Positions 1 to 5,265 of a stretch of 6,439 nucleotides of DNA are shown here, piece after piece. The notes beneath the pieces were generated by a model. The model made no database searches. It was not told where the DNA came from and worked only from the letters and a program-made list of their open reading frames with translations. Position 1 is the stretch's first letter; the number at the start of each line of letters is the position of its first letter. The position numbers and the translations under genes are program-made. Source of the DNA: Candidatus Tayloriibacteriota bacterium (GTDB taxonomy: Bacteria > Patescibacteriota > Minisyncoccia > Phycocordibacterales > JARIHA01); assembly GCA_029288475.1 (NCBI GenBank), contig JARIHA010000060.1, positions 1-6,439 on the forward strand. The letters are read 5' to 3'.

Positions 1-1
1 G

Positions 2-1471
2 TGGGAATTTACCATAGACAAGGCGAGCGCACTTGTTCACCTACCTCTTGCTGTTACCGTGACAAAAATGATCGCCTATACCGGCATAACTGGATCTCAA
101 GGAGGTGACTACACAACAGAAGTGCCTCCTACTCCCGCTGATAATGCCATTCTTTTTTCAACTACCAGAGCACTGTGGCCGCAAGAAGGACTCACTATAG
201 CAGTGAGCTGGCCGAAGGGTTTTTTTACTGAGCCAACAAGTCAACAAAAATTTATTTACTTCCTCCAAGACAATATCGGAATACTTGCGGCACTTATATT
301 CTTACTCTTGATCACTCTCTATTATCTTATTGTTTGGAAAAGACATGGGGTGGATCCTAAAAAAGGCACGGTGGTAGCTCAGTATGAAGCGCCCGAAGGT
401 TTCTCGCCGGCGATGGTTCGCTATCATACCAAAATGGCATACGATAAAAAGGTGCTTACCTCTGCGATCTTGAGCATGGCCACAAAAGGTTACCTTACGA
501 TCAACCAGCCTAAAAGCGATTACACCCTCACCAAAACCGGAAAGAACGAAGAAAGCCTGAGCCCGGATGAAAAGATCGTAGCAACTGAACTTTTTAGCGG
601 TCAAGACAGCATTGTACTCACCCAGTCAAACTACCAGACCATACAATCCGCAGAATCAAATCTTAAAAATAATTTAAAAGTTTTTGGCAGCAACTACTTT
701 ACCACCAATGTAACCTACACGATGATTGGAATAATCTTTTCGATCATCAGCATCGCAGTAATTTTATTTTTACTCAATTCTTCATCAACTACTGCAGGTA
801 TAGACATATCAACACTACTTCCTTTAGTGTTTATTGTCTTCTTCGTATTCATCGTTTTATCTGTATTTATTCGAGCAATAGTATCAGGCCAAGTAATGGC
901 CATTGCAGGTTCTGTAATCTTTCTCGGTTTTTCTTCTCTTGTTTTTGGACCAGTCATAACAAGCTATCAAGGCCGACTGCCCACTCCCATAATTCTCATT
1001 GTGATAATCGTTTTTCTTCTTGGTGCTGTAAATATACTATTCTCCTATTTGTTAAAACAGCGAACCCCTGATGGGAGAAGGATACAAGATGAAATAGAAG
1101 GCTTTAAGCTTTTTCTATCCGTTACGGAGAAAGACAGGATGAATTTTCAAAATCCTCCGGAAAAAACGCCCGAGCTCTTTGAGAAGTTTCTCCCCTATGC
1201 CCTTGCACTTGGAGTAGAACAAAAATGGGCAGAACAATTTGCCAAAGTATTTGCTTCGATCATGGAAAAAACGGGCGGACAGGCACCTATGCCGATCTGG
1301 TATAACGGCATCTATTATCATACCTCTACAGTAGGCGCCTTTGCTTCACAATTCAATAGCTCATTTTCTGCCGCCATTTCCTCGGCAAGCATGTCTCCAG
1401 GATCAAGTTCAGGATTTGGCGGAGGTGGATCAGGTGGTGGCGGCGGGGGTGGAGGAGGAGGCGGGTGGTGA
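2..1471 (+). CDS. DUF2207 (YciQ-like) membrane protein, 5'-partial
   Basis: The frame is open to the left edge, so the GTG at base 59 is probably internal and the true start lies outside the window; about 489 residues are visible. Counting from that GTG codon as 1, residues 1-70 are the end of an extracytoplasmic DUF2207 domain (a PQEGLTIAVSWPKGF segment is typical). A membrane helix follows at about 73-93, then a soluble part with the family pattern YEAPEGFSPAMV...KGYLTI (about 109-148). Four more hydrophobic segments lie roughly at 219-340. The C-terminal block includes EKFLPYALALGVEQKWAEQF, and the protein ends in a Gly-rich tail with a final Trp, as in many DUF2207 proteins. The molecular function of the family is unknown to me; an envelope role is inference. 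A large inverted repeat follows the stop by 3 bp. Family call is confident, function is not. Confidence 0.88.
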   Translation, partial: WEFTIDKASALVHLPLAVTVTKMIAYTGITGSQGGDYTTEVPPTPADNAILFSTTRALWPQEGLTIAVSWPKGFFTEPTSQQKFIYFLQDNIGILAALIFLLLITLYYLIVWKRHGVDPKKGTVVAQYEAPEGFSPAMVRYHTKMAYDKKVLTSAILSMATKGYLTINQPKSDYTLTKTGKNEESLSPDEKIVATELFSGQDSIVLTQSNYQTIQSAESNLKNNLKVFGSNYFTTNVTYTMIGIIFSIISIAVILFLLNSSSTTAGIDISTLLPLVFIVFFVFIVLSVFIRAIVSGQVMAIAGSVIFLGFSSLVFGPVITSYQGRLPTPIILIVIIVFLLGAVNILFSYLLKQRTPDGRRIQDEIEGFKLFLSVTEKDRMNFQNPPEKTPELFEKFLPYALALGVEQKWAEQFAKVFASIMEKTGGQAPMPIWYNGIYYHTSTVGAFASQFNSSFSAAISSASMSPGSSSGFGGGGSGGGGGGGGGGGW

Positions 1472-1474
1472 TTT

Positions 1475-1564
1475 AAAAAAGGAGTACAGTAAAAAAAGAT
1501 TTTTCTCAGCCCCAAGCTAAGAGTGAGGGCATCAAAAAATCTTTTTTTACTGTACTCCTTTTTT
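1475..1564. terminator. Long perfect inverted repeat, probable bidirectional terminator
   Basis: Bases 1475-1504 and 1535-1564 are perfect reverse complements (30 bp), separated by a 30-nt loop. Each arm starts or ends in a run of six A or T, so RNA from either strand forms a hairpin ending in a U-run. The loop can fold a small hairpin of its own (1505-1510 with 1516-1523, two-base bulge). It sits between the stop codons of the convergent DUF2207 gene and metK, 3 and 10 bp away, where a two-way terminator is expected. The stem is much longer than a usual intrinsic terminator. Confidence 0.8.
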
Positions 1565-1574
1565 GCTAGACTGA

Positions 1575-2555
1575 TTATCGATCCCACTTAAAACCGTTGC
1601 CGAAATGTCCGTACTTTGCGGTCTCTTTAAATTGCGGCTTTCTAAGATCAAGAAAATCAATGATCTTGCTTGGTCGTAGATCGTAGCCTTTTATTTCTTC
1701 CTGCACTCCATCAATAGTTACCACTGCCATGAGCGGCTGAGCTACACCTATAGCATAGGCAATATGGACGTACACCTCTTTTGCCTTTTTACTCTTTAAA
1801 TAATCAACTGCGATCTTTCTCGCCATATATGCAGCGCTTCTATCTACCTTTGTAGCATCTTTTCCTGAGAACGCTCCCCCTCCAACTGGCACTGTCGGAC
1901 CATAGTTGTCTACCGCCAGCTTTCTTCCCGTGAGACCCGTATCAGCCTGAAAACCTCCGATAGTCCAATCACCGTTTGGATTCTGTAGCCAGATCTTTTG
2001 CAAAGAGAGACCTTTTGCCAAATGAGGAGTGATAATCTTCTTTACCTGTTTTATAAACGCAGCTTGGTCCTTTGATTTTAGATCACACACTGACGTAAGC
2101 ACAGAAATAACCTTGCCGTCTTTTGTAGTCACTTGAGCCTTACCGTCACGCTTTCCCATTGCCTGCACTAGTTTTCTTGAGAGAATCACTTCGAGCGGAA
2201 GCATTTCTTTGGTATCACTTACTGCATATCCTACCATGATACCCTGATCACCAGCACCATCGTTGTCTACCCCCTTTTTGATCTCTGGACTCTGCTCAAC
2301 CACATTCACAGTGATACCTACTTCTTCTCCGTATCCACATTCCTTGTATACCTCTTTTGCAATTTTTCTAATATTTATATGTGCGTTGGTAGTGAGCTCT
2401 CCGGTAATAGTAATAAGGCCGTGTCCACCGAGCACTTCCACCGCTGATCGCGTATAGGGATCCTGCGCTAAGCACGCATCGAGAATTGCGTCTGATATTT
2501 GGTCACACACCTTGTCGGGGTGACCGACTGAAACTGCCTCTGCTGTTCGTATCAT
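1575..2555 (-). CDS. metK: S-adenosylmethionine synthetase (methionine adenosyltransferase), compact form
   Basis: MetK makes S-adenosylmethionine from methionine and ATP in the cytoplasm, releasing phosphate and diphosphate. Visible motifs: GHPDK (11-15, with the catalytic-type His12 and Asp14), GE (52-53), GAGDQG (100-105), DGKAQVT (137-143), IGG (199-201), D205 with TGRK (209-212), the P-loop-like GGGAFSGKD (225-233), KVDRS (236-240), YAIGVAQP, and a terminal KETAKYGHFG block. At 326 residues it is about 58 shorter than E. coli MetK (384). The losses lie in the flexible loop before GAGDQG, before DGKAQVT (no LPWLRP segment), before DLRP near the C-terminus and in the tail, while the recognised active-site residues remain. 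That argues for an active, trimmed enzyme rather than a pseudogene. The ATG at 2555 places the family's N-terminal motif correctly, but no Shine-Dalgarno sequence precedes it. A SAM riboswitch and terminator lie in its leader. Confidence 0.96.
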   Translation of the reverse strand: MIRTAEAVSVGHPDKVCDQISDAILDACLAQDPYTRSAVEVLGGHGLITITGELTTNAHINIRKIAKEVYKECGYGEEVGITVNVVEQSPEIKKGVDNDGAGDQGIMVGYAVSDTKEMLPLEVILSRKLVQAMGKRDGKAQVTTKDGKVISVLTSVCDLKSKDQAAFIKQVKKIITPHLAKGLSLQKIWLQNPNGDWTIGGFQADTGLTGRKLAVDNYGPTVPVGGGAFSGKDATKVDRSAAYMARKIAVDYLKSKKAKEVYVHIAYAIGVAQPLMAVVTIDGVQEEIKGYDLRPSKIIDFLDLRKPQFKETAKYGHFGNGFKWDR

Positions 2556-2575
2556 AGAGTTTTGTTTATCTATTA

Positions 2576-2608
2576 ATAATAAAAACCTCTTCCGCCCGGA
2601 AGAGGTTT
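2576..2608 (-). terminator. Rho-independent terminator of the metK riboswitch
   Basis: On the minus strand, 2608-2598 and 2593-2583 form a perfect 11-bp stem with a GGGC tetraloop, followed by UUUUUAUUAUU. It lies between the SAM aptamer and the metK start, about 20 nt before the ATG, so it would stop transcription before metK. Its 5' arm (CCUCUUCC, 2605-2598) can instead pair with GGAAUAAGG (2634-2626), which overlaps the 3' side of aptamer helix P4 and the joint to P1. That gives a plausible antiterminator of seven pairs around a small internal loop. Confidence 0.9.
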
Positions 2609-2618
2609 GGCAATTGAC

Positions 2619-2722
2619 GAGAGCGCCTTATTCCTTGCGGAATCGGATGGAGCACCTTATGAATATTCACAGGTTGCTGGATGGGTCGTAAAGCCGAATC
2701 TCTACCCACCGCTCTTGATAAA
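2619..2722 (-). promoter_or_regulatory. SAM-I-type (S-box) riboswitch controlling metK
   Basis: The minus strand carries S-box core sequences in order: UUAUCAAGAG, GGUGG, GCAACC and AAGGUGC. Helices can be drawn by hand. P1 is AGAGCG/CGCUCU (2715-2710 with 2625-2620). P2 is 2708-2704 with 2686-2682, extended by GUAGAG/CUUUAC (2705-2700 with 2693-2688; the two share bases 2704-2705 at the junction). P3 spans 2674-2654. P4 is AUUCC-GCAA-GGAAU (2643-2630). The P2 loop has UCGG (2697-2694), which can pair with CCGA (2646-2643) just after P3, matching the S-box pseudoknot. A terminator and metK follow directly. By family knowledge, SAM binding stabilises P1 and frees the terminator, lowering metK expression. 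I could not trace the P2 kink-turn with confidence, so a SAM-I/IV-like variant is possible. Confidence 0.93.
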
Positions 2723-2742
2723 CGTTATGAGGTTGTAATTGA

Positions 2743-2770
2743 ATTATATATAAACAAACGAATTGTACAA
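2743..2770 (-). promoter_or_regulatory. Probable metK promoter
   Basis: On the minus strand there is a perfect TATAAT -10 box (2748-2743) and a TTGTAC -35-like box (2770-2765) separated by 16 bp. Transcription would start near 2736, about 15-20 nt before the riboswitch P1 helix and about 180 nt before the metK ATG. The -35 match is only partial (TTG conserved). The box overlaps the -35-like element of the divergent riboflavin operon. Confidence 0.6.
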
Positions 2771-2793
2771 GTAACCTAAAAAAAGAGTATAGT
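2763..2793 (+). promoter_or_regulatory. Candidate promoter of the riboflavin operon, possibly leaderless
   Basis: A TATAGT box (2788-2793) ends 6 nt before the ATG at 2800, so RNA would begin at or next to the start codon. A TTGTAC element (2763-2768) lies 19 bp upstream of it, a somewhat long spacing. No Shine-Dalgarno sequence is seen between 2775 and 2799, which fits a leaderless transcript. No FMN riboswitch is visible in this short region. Prediction from sequence only. Confidence 0.4.
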
Positions 2794-2799
2794 ATTCAG

Positions 2800-3171
2800 A
2801 TGGAAAAAACGATTAGCGGAAAAGTCATAAAAGGCGATGGATATGGCCGAAAACTTGGCTTTCCTACCGCCAATCTCGATCGCCGTTCTTATCTGCGGTC
2901 AAAGCACAATTTTGACTTTGGTGTTTATGGCGGTCCAGCAACACGACAAAAAACAGGTCAGACGTATAGGGCGGCTATTGTGATCGGGCCGAACGATCGC
3001 CATGGACGGCCGAAGCTCGAAGCGCACTTGATAGACTTCAGCGGCAACCTCTATGGAGAAAAATTGGTTATAAAACTAGAAAAATTTATCAGGCCCTACA
3101 AAAATTTTGAGACAGAAAAAGAATTGATCGAGCAGATCGCAAAGGATGTTAAATTTATTACCAGTTATTAA
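2800..3171 (+). CDS. Free-standing riboflavin kinase (flavokinase)
   Basis: The 123-residue product matches the riboflavin kinase domain, which phosphorylates riboflavin with ATP to give FMN. Seen in order: GDGYGRKLGFPTANL (12-26, nucleotide/Mg-binding signature with the PTAN core), GVYGG (41-45), AAIVIGPN (58-65), LEAHLIDF with the family's catalytic-type Glu (Glu74), LYGEKLVIKLEKFIRP (84-99) and a final ELIEQIAKD helix. Most bacteria carry this domain as the C-terminal half of bifunctional RibF. Here the FAD synthetase (adenylyltransferase) half is absent and the ORF starts right at the kinase domain, so it should make FMN but not FAD. It is the first gene of a tight operon with ribE (18-bp gap) and ribH. 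No Shine-Dalgarno sequence precedes the ATG. I leave the symbol empty because ribF normally denotes the two-domain enzyme. Confidence 0.93.
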   Translation: MEKTISGKVIKGDGYGRKLGFPTANLDRRSYLRSKHNFDFGVYGGPATRQKTGQTYRAAIVIGPNDRHGRPKLEAHLIDFSGNLYGEKLVIKLEKFIRPYKNFETEKELIEQIAKDVKFITSY

Positions 3172-3189
3172 ATTTTATTACGTAGTCAA

Positions 3190-3786
3190 ATGTTTACAGG
3201 AATCATAAAAGCAAAAAGCAGTGTAAAGAAAATTCAGCCACAGAACGACGGAGGTCTTTCAGTGCTTATTTCCCCTTCTCCATGGAGTGTGAAAGCTGGT
3301 GCAAGCATTTCGATAAATGGAGTATGCTCCACAGTAAAAAAAACTGCTGGAAAGGGTTCTCCATTATCTTTTGAATACATGCCTGAGACGCTTCAAAAAT
3401 CAAACTTAGGAAATCTTGCTGCTGGAGACGAGGTCAATCTTGAACAGTCACTTAGGGCAAGCGATCGTTTGGACGGGCACATTGTTGTAGGACACGTCGA
3501 TACTACCGCCGCCCTGCTTTCGATAGAAGAAGAAGGAAATGCAAAAGTATTGAAAATTAGCCCTAAACATCCTAAAGAATTCATGAAGTTTTTGGCACCA
3601 AAAGGATCTGTGGCCGTTGAAGGAATCAGCCTGACTGTAGTTGAGGTTGGCAAGGACTTTTTTACCGTTAAGGTTCTTCCGTATACTACGGAAGAAACAA
3701 ATTTGAATGGAAAGAAAAAAGGAGCTATACTCAACATTGAATTTGATCTTCTGGCCAAATATCTGGAACGATTAACTAAATTTTAA
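3190..3786 (+). CDS. ribE: Riboflavin synthase, alpha subunit type
   Basis: This enzyme dismutates two 6,7-dimethyl-8-ribityllumazine molecules into riboflavin and 5-amino-6-ribitylamino-uracil. The 198-residue length and the two tandem lumazine-binding repeats are typical. Repeat 1 begins MFTGII and carries NGVCSTV (43-49) with the conserved Cys46, then MPETLQKSNLGNL (64-76). Repeat 2 begins near LDGHIVVGHVD (94-104) and carries GISLTV (145-150) and LPYTTEETNL (163-172). The usual GxCLTV of repeat 1 reads GVCSTV here, a mild change. The MFTGII start fixes the N-terminus, although no Shine-Dalgarno sequence precedes the ATG. It lies 18 bp after the riboflavin kinase gene and 2 bp before ribH, whose product supplies its substrate. 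The same gene is called ribC in some species. Confidence 0.96.
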   Translation: MFTGIIKAKSSVKKIQPQNDGGLSVLISPSPWSVKAGASISINGVCSTVKKTAGKGSPLSFEYMPETLQKSNLGNLAAGDEVNLEQSLRASDRLDGHIVVGHVDTTAALLSIEEEGNAKVLKISPKHPKEFMKFLAPKGSVAVEGISLTVVEVGKDFFTVKVLPYTTEETNLNGKKKGAILNIEFDLLAKYLERLTKF

Positions 3787-3788
3787 TT

Positions 3789-4238
3789 ATGCGAATACAA
3801 AAAAAGACCGAGAACGTTTTTGATGCAAGTAAAATGCATGTGGGTATCGTACGAGCACGTTTTAACGAAGAAATAACTGACGCGCTTTTAAAAAATGCTC
3901 AAACTGCCTTAGCAGAATACGGGGTCAAAGAGAAAAATATTACGGTCATTGCTGTTCCCGGCTCAGTTGAGATTCCCTTCGCCTTGCAAGTATTGGCAAA
4001 AACAAAAAAATACGACTGCCTTATCGCGCTTGGTTCCGTTATTCGCGGCGAAACACCTCATTTTGACTATGTCTGCAAAATGGCACAAGAAGGAGTCTTG
4101 CGCGTCAGCCTCGACTTCCATATTCCAATAGGTTTTGGACTGATCACTGCAAACACTCCTGCGCAAGCAACTGCCCGTATTGATTTTGGCAGAGACGCAG
4201 CTCTTGCCGCCCTTAAACTCGCGAATATAAAAATCTAA
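3789..4238 (+). CDS. ribH: 6,7-dimethyl-8-ribityllumazine synthase
   Basis: Lumazine synthase condenses 5-amino-6-ribitylamino-uracil with 3,4-dihydroxy-2-butanone 4-phosphate to give the riboflavin synthase substrate. Family motifs are clear: RFN (24-26), VPGSVEIP (56-63), ALGSVIRGETPHFDYV (80-95) with the conserved His91, PIGFGLIT (113-120) and AQATAR (125-130) with the conserved Arg130. The 149-residue length is normal. After Arg130 the usual NKG-containing loop is shortened and replaced by IDFGRDAA; Arg135 might take over a phosphate-binding role of the usual Lys (inference). The gene starts 2 bp after ribE, so it is surely cotranscribed and probably translationally coupled; no Shine-Dalgarno sequence is seen. 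The stop lies 5 bp from the end of the convergent histidine kinase gene. Confidence 0.96.
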   Translation: MRIQKKTENVFDASKMHVGIVRARFNEEITDALLKNAQTALAEYGVKEKNITVIAVPGSVEIPFALQVLAKTKKYDCLIALGSVIRGETPHFDYVCKMAQEGVLRVSLDFHIPIGFGLITANTPAQATARIDFGRDAALAALKLANIKI

Positions 4239-4243
4239 CTCTT

Positions 4244-5116
4244 TTACTGATTCTTTGGTCCGGCAATAGGTAAAAACACATAGAAAGTAGTGCCGTCTTT
4301 TTCATTGCTTATGAACCAGATCTTTCCTTCGTGTCTTTCTACAATTTGTTTGCAAGCATATAAGCCCAATCCTGAACCATTTGGATTTATTCGTATGCCG
4401 TTTTCTGCACGAAAGAATTTTTCAAATACCTGACCCTGCTGTTCTTTTGGAATACCGACACCGCTGTCATCAATCGAAACTTTCAAAAACTCTCCTTCAA
4501 CTTGCGTGGTAAGAGTAATATCTCCTCCAGCCAAAGTGTATCGCAAGGCATTACTGATCAAGTGTTTGAATAAGATCAAGAGTCTTTTTTCATCTGCAAC
4601 AATGACTGGGCATGTATCCATCTTTAGATGAACATGCATATTCTTTTTCTGTATATCAGACTTCATTTCGTTCACGATCAAATCAATAAGCAGGCAAAGA
4701 CTAGTGGATGCGAAAGTATAGGGTTCTTTTTCTGCCTGCTCTGCATTACTCGAAAGAAAACTATTTACTAGGTCGATACTCTGCTTAATACATTCGTTTG
4801 CCTGTGAAGCAAGCCCTGCCAAATCCGCATCATCTTTATACTCATGGGCAATAATAGCTTCCATATTCCACCGAGCAGAAGAAAGAGGAGTTCTCAATTG
4901 ATGTGCTGCCACAGTAAGAAAGTTATCCTTTACCGTATCAAGATTTTGAACCTGCTGTGAGGCTCTTATTAATTCCATATCTTTTGCAGTAAGCGCCTTT
5001 ACTGCTTCCTTCTGCTGATTTTGAGCATTCTCAAGGGCAGTATAAAGATTTGCATTCTGGATATTGAGAGTGTCTATTACCTTTTTCAGATCTTTTTTTC
5101 TAGCGAAATTGAACAT
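4244..5116 (-). CDS. Soluble orphan sensor histidine kinase
   Basis: The 290-residue protein has a complete kinase core: H-box AAHQLRTPLSS with phospho-acceptor His72, N-box LISNALRYT (186-194, Asn189), G1 box DDSGVGIP (216-223), F-box FEKFFRAEN (231-239) and G2 box NGSGLGLY (246-253). Residues about 7-60 are rich in Gln, Ala, Lys and Leu and look like a helical or coiled-coil lead-in. There is no signal peptide, membrane segment, PAS, GAF or HAMP domain, so it should be cytoplasmic, and its input is unknown. By family knowledge it autophosphorylates His72 and passes phosphate to a response regulator, but no regulator gene is in the window. The 3' end nearly touches ribH in convergent orientation. 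The ATG at 5116 lies 6 nt after a -10-like box, so the mRNA may be leaderless. Confidence 0.94.
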   Translation of the reverse strand: MFNFARKKDLKKVIDTLNIQNANLYTALENAQNQQKEAVKALTAKDMELIRASQQVQNLDTVKDNFLTVAAHQLRTPLSSARWNMEAIIAHEYKDDADLAGLASQANECIKQSIDLVNSFLSSNAEQAEKEPYTFASTSLCLLIDLIVNEMKSDIQKKNMHVHLKMDTCPVIVADEKRLLILFKHLISNALRYTLAGGDITLTTQVEGEFLKVSIDDSGVGIPKEQQGQVFEKFFRAENGIRINPNGSGLGLYACKQIVERHEGKIWFISNEKDGTTFYVFLPIAGPKNQ

Positions 5117-5122
5117 TCTTTT

Positions 5123-5128
5123 ATTTTA
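5123..5128 (-). promoter_or_regulatory. Candidate -10 box of the histidine kinase gene
   Basis: On the minus strand, TAAAAT ends 6 nt before the ATG at 5116, so transcription would start at or next to the start codon. The spacing equals that of the candidate box before the riboflavin kinase gene. No convincing -35 box is found at the usual distance, so support is limited. Confidence 0.3.
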
Positions 5129-5135
5129 TCCTAGC

Positions 5136-5228
5136 ATGAGCCAAACTGCTAGCAAACTAAGTGAATTCTTGCAATCTCAGTCAGAAATGGATAGAGTTCA
5201 TCCTAGTAAATGTGGTTCTTTAACATAA
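5136..5228 (+). CDS. Possible 30-residue small ORF, doubtful
   Basis: An ATG at 5136 opens a 30-codon frame ending in TAA at 5226-5228 (MSQTASKLSEFLQ..., ending KCGSLT). It fills most of the spacer between the divergent histidine kinase and pyrC genes and runs in the pyrC direction. I recognise no family, there is no Shine-Dalgarno sequence, and an ORF this short can occur by chance. A promoter-like pair and part of a hairpin overlap it, which argues that the region is a pyrC leader instead. Confidence 0.15.
   Translation: MSQTASKLSEFLQSQSEMDRVHPSKCGSLT
5169..5197 (+). promoter_or_regulatory. Candidate pyrC promoter
   Basis: TTGCAA (5169-5174) and TAGAGT (5192-5197) each match the sigma-70 consensus at four of six positions, with an ideal 17-bp spacer. 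The start would be near 5204, giving a leader of about 60 nt that includes the hairpin at 5214-5234. Matches of this quality are common by chance. Confidence 0.3.
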
Positions 5229-5234
5229 GGAACC
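5214..5234. repeat. Hairpin-forming inverted repeat in the pyrC leader
   Basis: GGTTCTTTA (5214-5222) pairs with TAAGGAACC (5226-5234) around a 3-nt loop: nine pairs, one of them a G-T wobble. No T-run follows on either strand, so it does not look like an intrinsic terminator. It lies 31 bp before the pyrC ATG and could be a protein-binding or RNA-stability element (inference). Confidence 0.5.
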
Positions 5235-5265
5235 AAAACCTTTCCACCTCACAATCCATTAAACT

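Noticed and set aside
1475..1564. Inverted repeat as a small transposable element (MITE)
   Set aside because: No target-site duplication flanks it and no second copy is in the window; its place between convergent stops and its A/T ends fit a terminator better.
1318..1587. Minus-strand frame with a poly-proline stretch
   Set aside because: It is the antisense of the Gly-rich DUF2207 tail and overlaps the terminator and the end of metK.
1575..2555. metK as a decayed pseudogene because of its short length
   Set aside because: The frame is intact, the recognised catalytic residues are present, and a full riboswitch regulates it.
2771..2799. FMN riboswitch before the riboflavin operon
   Set aside because: The space is under 60 nt from the opposing promoter elements and none of the conserved FMN aptamer sequence is seen.
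3393..3758. Antisense frame inside ribE
   Set aside because: ribE is a clear full-length gene there; the reverse product shows no family features.
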